DNA from: Planctomycetota bacterium
GTDB lineage: Bacteria; Planctomycetota; UBA8108; JACQVS01
NCBI GenBank assembly: GCA_016209605.1
Contig: JACQVS010000184.1
Span: forward strand, 1 to 32,909
Direction of reading: 5' to 3'
DNA length: 32,909 nt
The notes under the pieces were generated by a model. The model searched no databases. It saw only the letters and a list, made by a program, of their open reading frames with translations, and was not told where the DNA came from. Shown one piece after another: positions 31,800 through 32,909 of the stretch (positions are counted from its first letter, which is position 1; the number at the start of each line of letters is the position of its first letter). Made by a program: the position numbers and the translations under genes.

Positions 31800-32909
31800 A
31801 TGTCCCTAAAACGGCGCGCCTTTTTGAAAAAGCTTTTCGGATCGCTGGCGGCGGCGGGCGCCGGCGTGTCGGCCTGGAGCTGCGCCCGCCATCCCAAGAG
31901 CGCGGACCTCAAAAGCGATCCCAGCCCGGATTCCCCAAAGCCCTCACCCTCCGAGCCGCTGAAAAGCTCCATCCGCATCACCCGGCTGGAAACCATCCTG
32001 GTCAAGCCCCGCTGGCTCTTCCTCAAGATCCACACCGACGCCGGCCTCATCGGCCTGGGGGAGCCGATCCTGGAGGGGCGAGCCTTGACCTGCGCCCAGG
32101 CGGTCCAGGAGGCGGAGCCGTACCTCCTCGGCAAGGATCCCCGCCAGGTGGCGCACCACTGGCAGGCGATCTACCGCCACGCCTTTTACCGCGGCGGGCC
32201 CATCCTCACCAGCGCCTTGAGCGGCATCGAGCAGGCGCTGTGGGACATCAAGGGGAAGGCCCTCGGCGTGCCGGTCTACGAACTCCTGGGCGGGCCGACG
32301 CGCTCGCGGGTGCGGGTCTACGCCCACACCGGCTCGCCGGAGGACCTGAAGGCCAGGAAGGCGCAGGGCTTCACCGCCTTCAAGTGCGGCCCCAAGAAGT
32401 CGCGGGCGGCGCGGATCGTCGAGACTCCGGCTTTTGTCGAGGAAGCGGCTGACGGCTTCGCGGCGCTGCGCGAGGCGGCGGGGAAGGACATCGACATCGG
32501 CATCGACTTTCACGGCGCCATCAGCCCGCAGACCGCCAAGCTCCTCATCAAGGCCCTCGAGCCCTACCAGCCGATGTTCATCGAGGAGCCGGTGAACTGC
32601 CAGAATGTCGACATCATGGCCGACATCGCCCGCGGCACCCATCTCCCCATCGCCACCGGCGAGCGCATCTTCACCAAGTGGGGCTTCCGCGAGATCCTCG
32701 AAAAGAAGGCCGCCAGCATCCTCCAGCCCGACCTCTGCCACGCCGGCGGCATCCTCGAGACGCGGCTCATCGCCGGCATGGCCGAGGCCTACTACGCCGC
32801 CATCGCTCCCCACAACCCGCTGGGGCAGATCTCCCTGGCCGCCGGCATCCAGCTTGCCGCCTCCATTCCCAACTTCCTCTGCCAGGAGCAGGTCAGCCTG
32901 GGGGAAGGC
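31800..32909 (+). CDS. D-galactonate dehydratase-like enzyme with Tat/lipoprotein signal (3' end outside window)
   Basis: The frame is open for 370 codons and runs off the window. The mature part closely resembles D-galactonate dehydratase (DgoD) of the enolase superfamily: FYRGGPILTSALSGIEQALWDIKGKALG, then the Mg ligands in IDFHG, MFIEEPV and TGERIF, and the His motif APHNPLGQISLAA. DgoD converts D-galactonate to 2-keto-3-deoxygalactonate. Other sugar-acid dehydratases of the family are possible. The N-terminus MSLKRRAFLKKLFGSLAAAGAGVSAWSC has a twin-arginine motif and a Cys that could be lipidated. A Pro/Ser-rich spacer of about 30 residues precedes the enzyme. It is therefore probably exported folded and attached to a membrane, unlike the usual cytoplasmic enzyme. 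It follows transketolase in an apparent operon. Confidence 0.85.
   Translation, partial: MSLKRRAFLKKLFGSLAAAGAGVSAWSCARHPKSADLKSDPSPDSPKPSPSEPLKSSIRITRLETILVKPRWLFLKIHTDAGLIGLGEPILEGRALTCAQAVQEAEPYLLGKDPRQVAHHWQAIYRHAFYRGGPILTSALSGIEQALWDIKGKALGVPVYELLGGPTRSRVRVYAHTGSPEDLKARKAQGFTAFKCGPKKSRAARIVETPAFVEEAADGFAALREAAGKDIDIGIDFHGAISPQTAKLLIKALEPYQPMFIEEPVNCQNVDIMADIARGTHLPIATGERIFTKWGFREILEKKAASILQPDLCHAGGILETRLIAGMAEAYYAAIAPHNPLGQISLAAGIQLAASIPNFLCQEQVSLGEG

Noticed and set aside
1..32909. tRNA, rRNA, riboswitch or phage/transposase genes
   Set aside because: I found no cloverleaf, rRNA-like stretch, known riboswitch core, integrase or transposase on reading both strands. Short structured RNAs could still be missed without a covariance search.

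Overview
This is a GC-rich bacterial window of 32.9 kb with long, tightly packed genes. Most products carry export signals. Two proteins have the paired EF-hand, dockerin-like module of the form GD.N.DG...SD....LFLG that is very common in Planctomycetota. With the many secreted glycoside hydrolases and signal-peptide amidohydrolases, this suggests a planctomycete or a close relative; that is an inference, since there is no rRNA or marker gene here to confirm it.

Layout. (1) 1-5.6 kb: a truncated copy of an intergenic repeat, a secreted GH116-like hydrolase (minus strand), a 630-base gap holding a complete copy of the repeat with terminal inverted repeats, and a B12-binding-type radical SAM enzyme (plus strand). 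(2) 4.75-7.84 kb: a two-gene minus-strand unit, a large CgeB-like glycosyltransferase with an N-terminal DUF115-like domain, followed by a stand-alone paralogue of that N-terminal domain. (3) 7.9-19.9 kb: the centrepiece, eight consecutive minus-strand genes joined by overlaps of a few bases or gaps of at most about 20 bases. All encode exported amidohydrolase-superfamily proteins, nine modules in total because one gene is a double module. Only one module (gene 10655-11899) keeps the HxH, His, His and Asp metal ligands; in the other eight the HxH motif is replaced by different residues, although the rest of the fold signature is kept. (4) 19.9-20.3 kb: an intergenic region with strong hairpins. 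(5) 20.3-22.7 kb: an EF-hand/four-Kazal-domain secreted protein and, after a single stop codon in the same frame, a putative glycoside hydrolase. (6) 22.8-28.0 kb: an orphan Phd/YefM antitoxin, a GH9 cellulase-like enzyme, and a divergent protein with two cohesin-like domains, Fn3-like repeats and a dockerin-like end. (7) 28.1-32.9 kb: an Amidohydro_2 protein, a divergent gap with a 42-bp perfect palindrome, transketolase, and the start of an apparently exported D-galactonate dehydratase-like enzyme that runs off the window.

Working together. The GH116, GH9 and unclassified hydrolases, the cohesin/dockerin-like surface proteins, the sugar-acid dehydratase and transketolase point to use of plant or algal polysaccharide outside the cell and pentose-phosphate metabolism inside. 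The amidohydrolase array is the least explained system. The simplest reading is one active subunit plus a set of divergent, probably inactive paralogues made together from one transcript and exported together, perhaps as a hetero-oligomeric complex or as binding proteins. The substrate cannot be read from the sequence.
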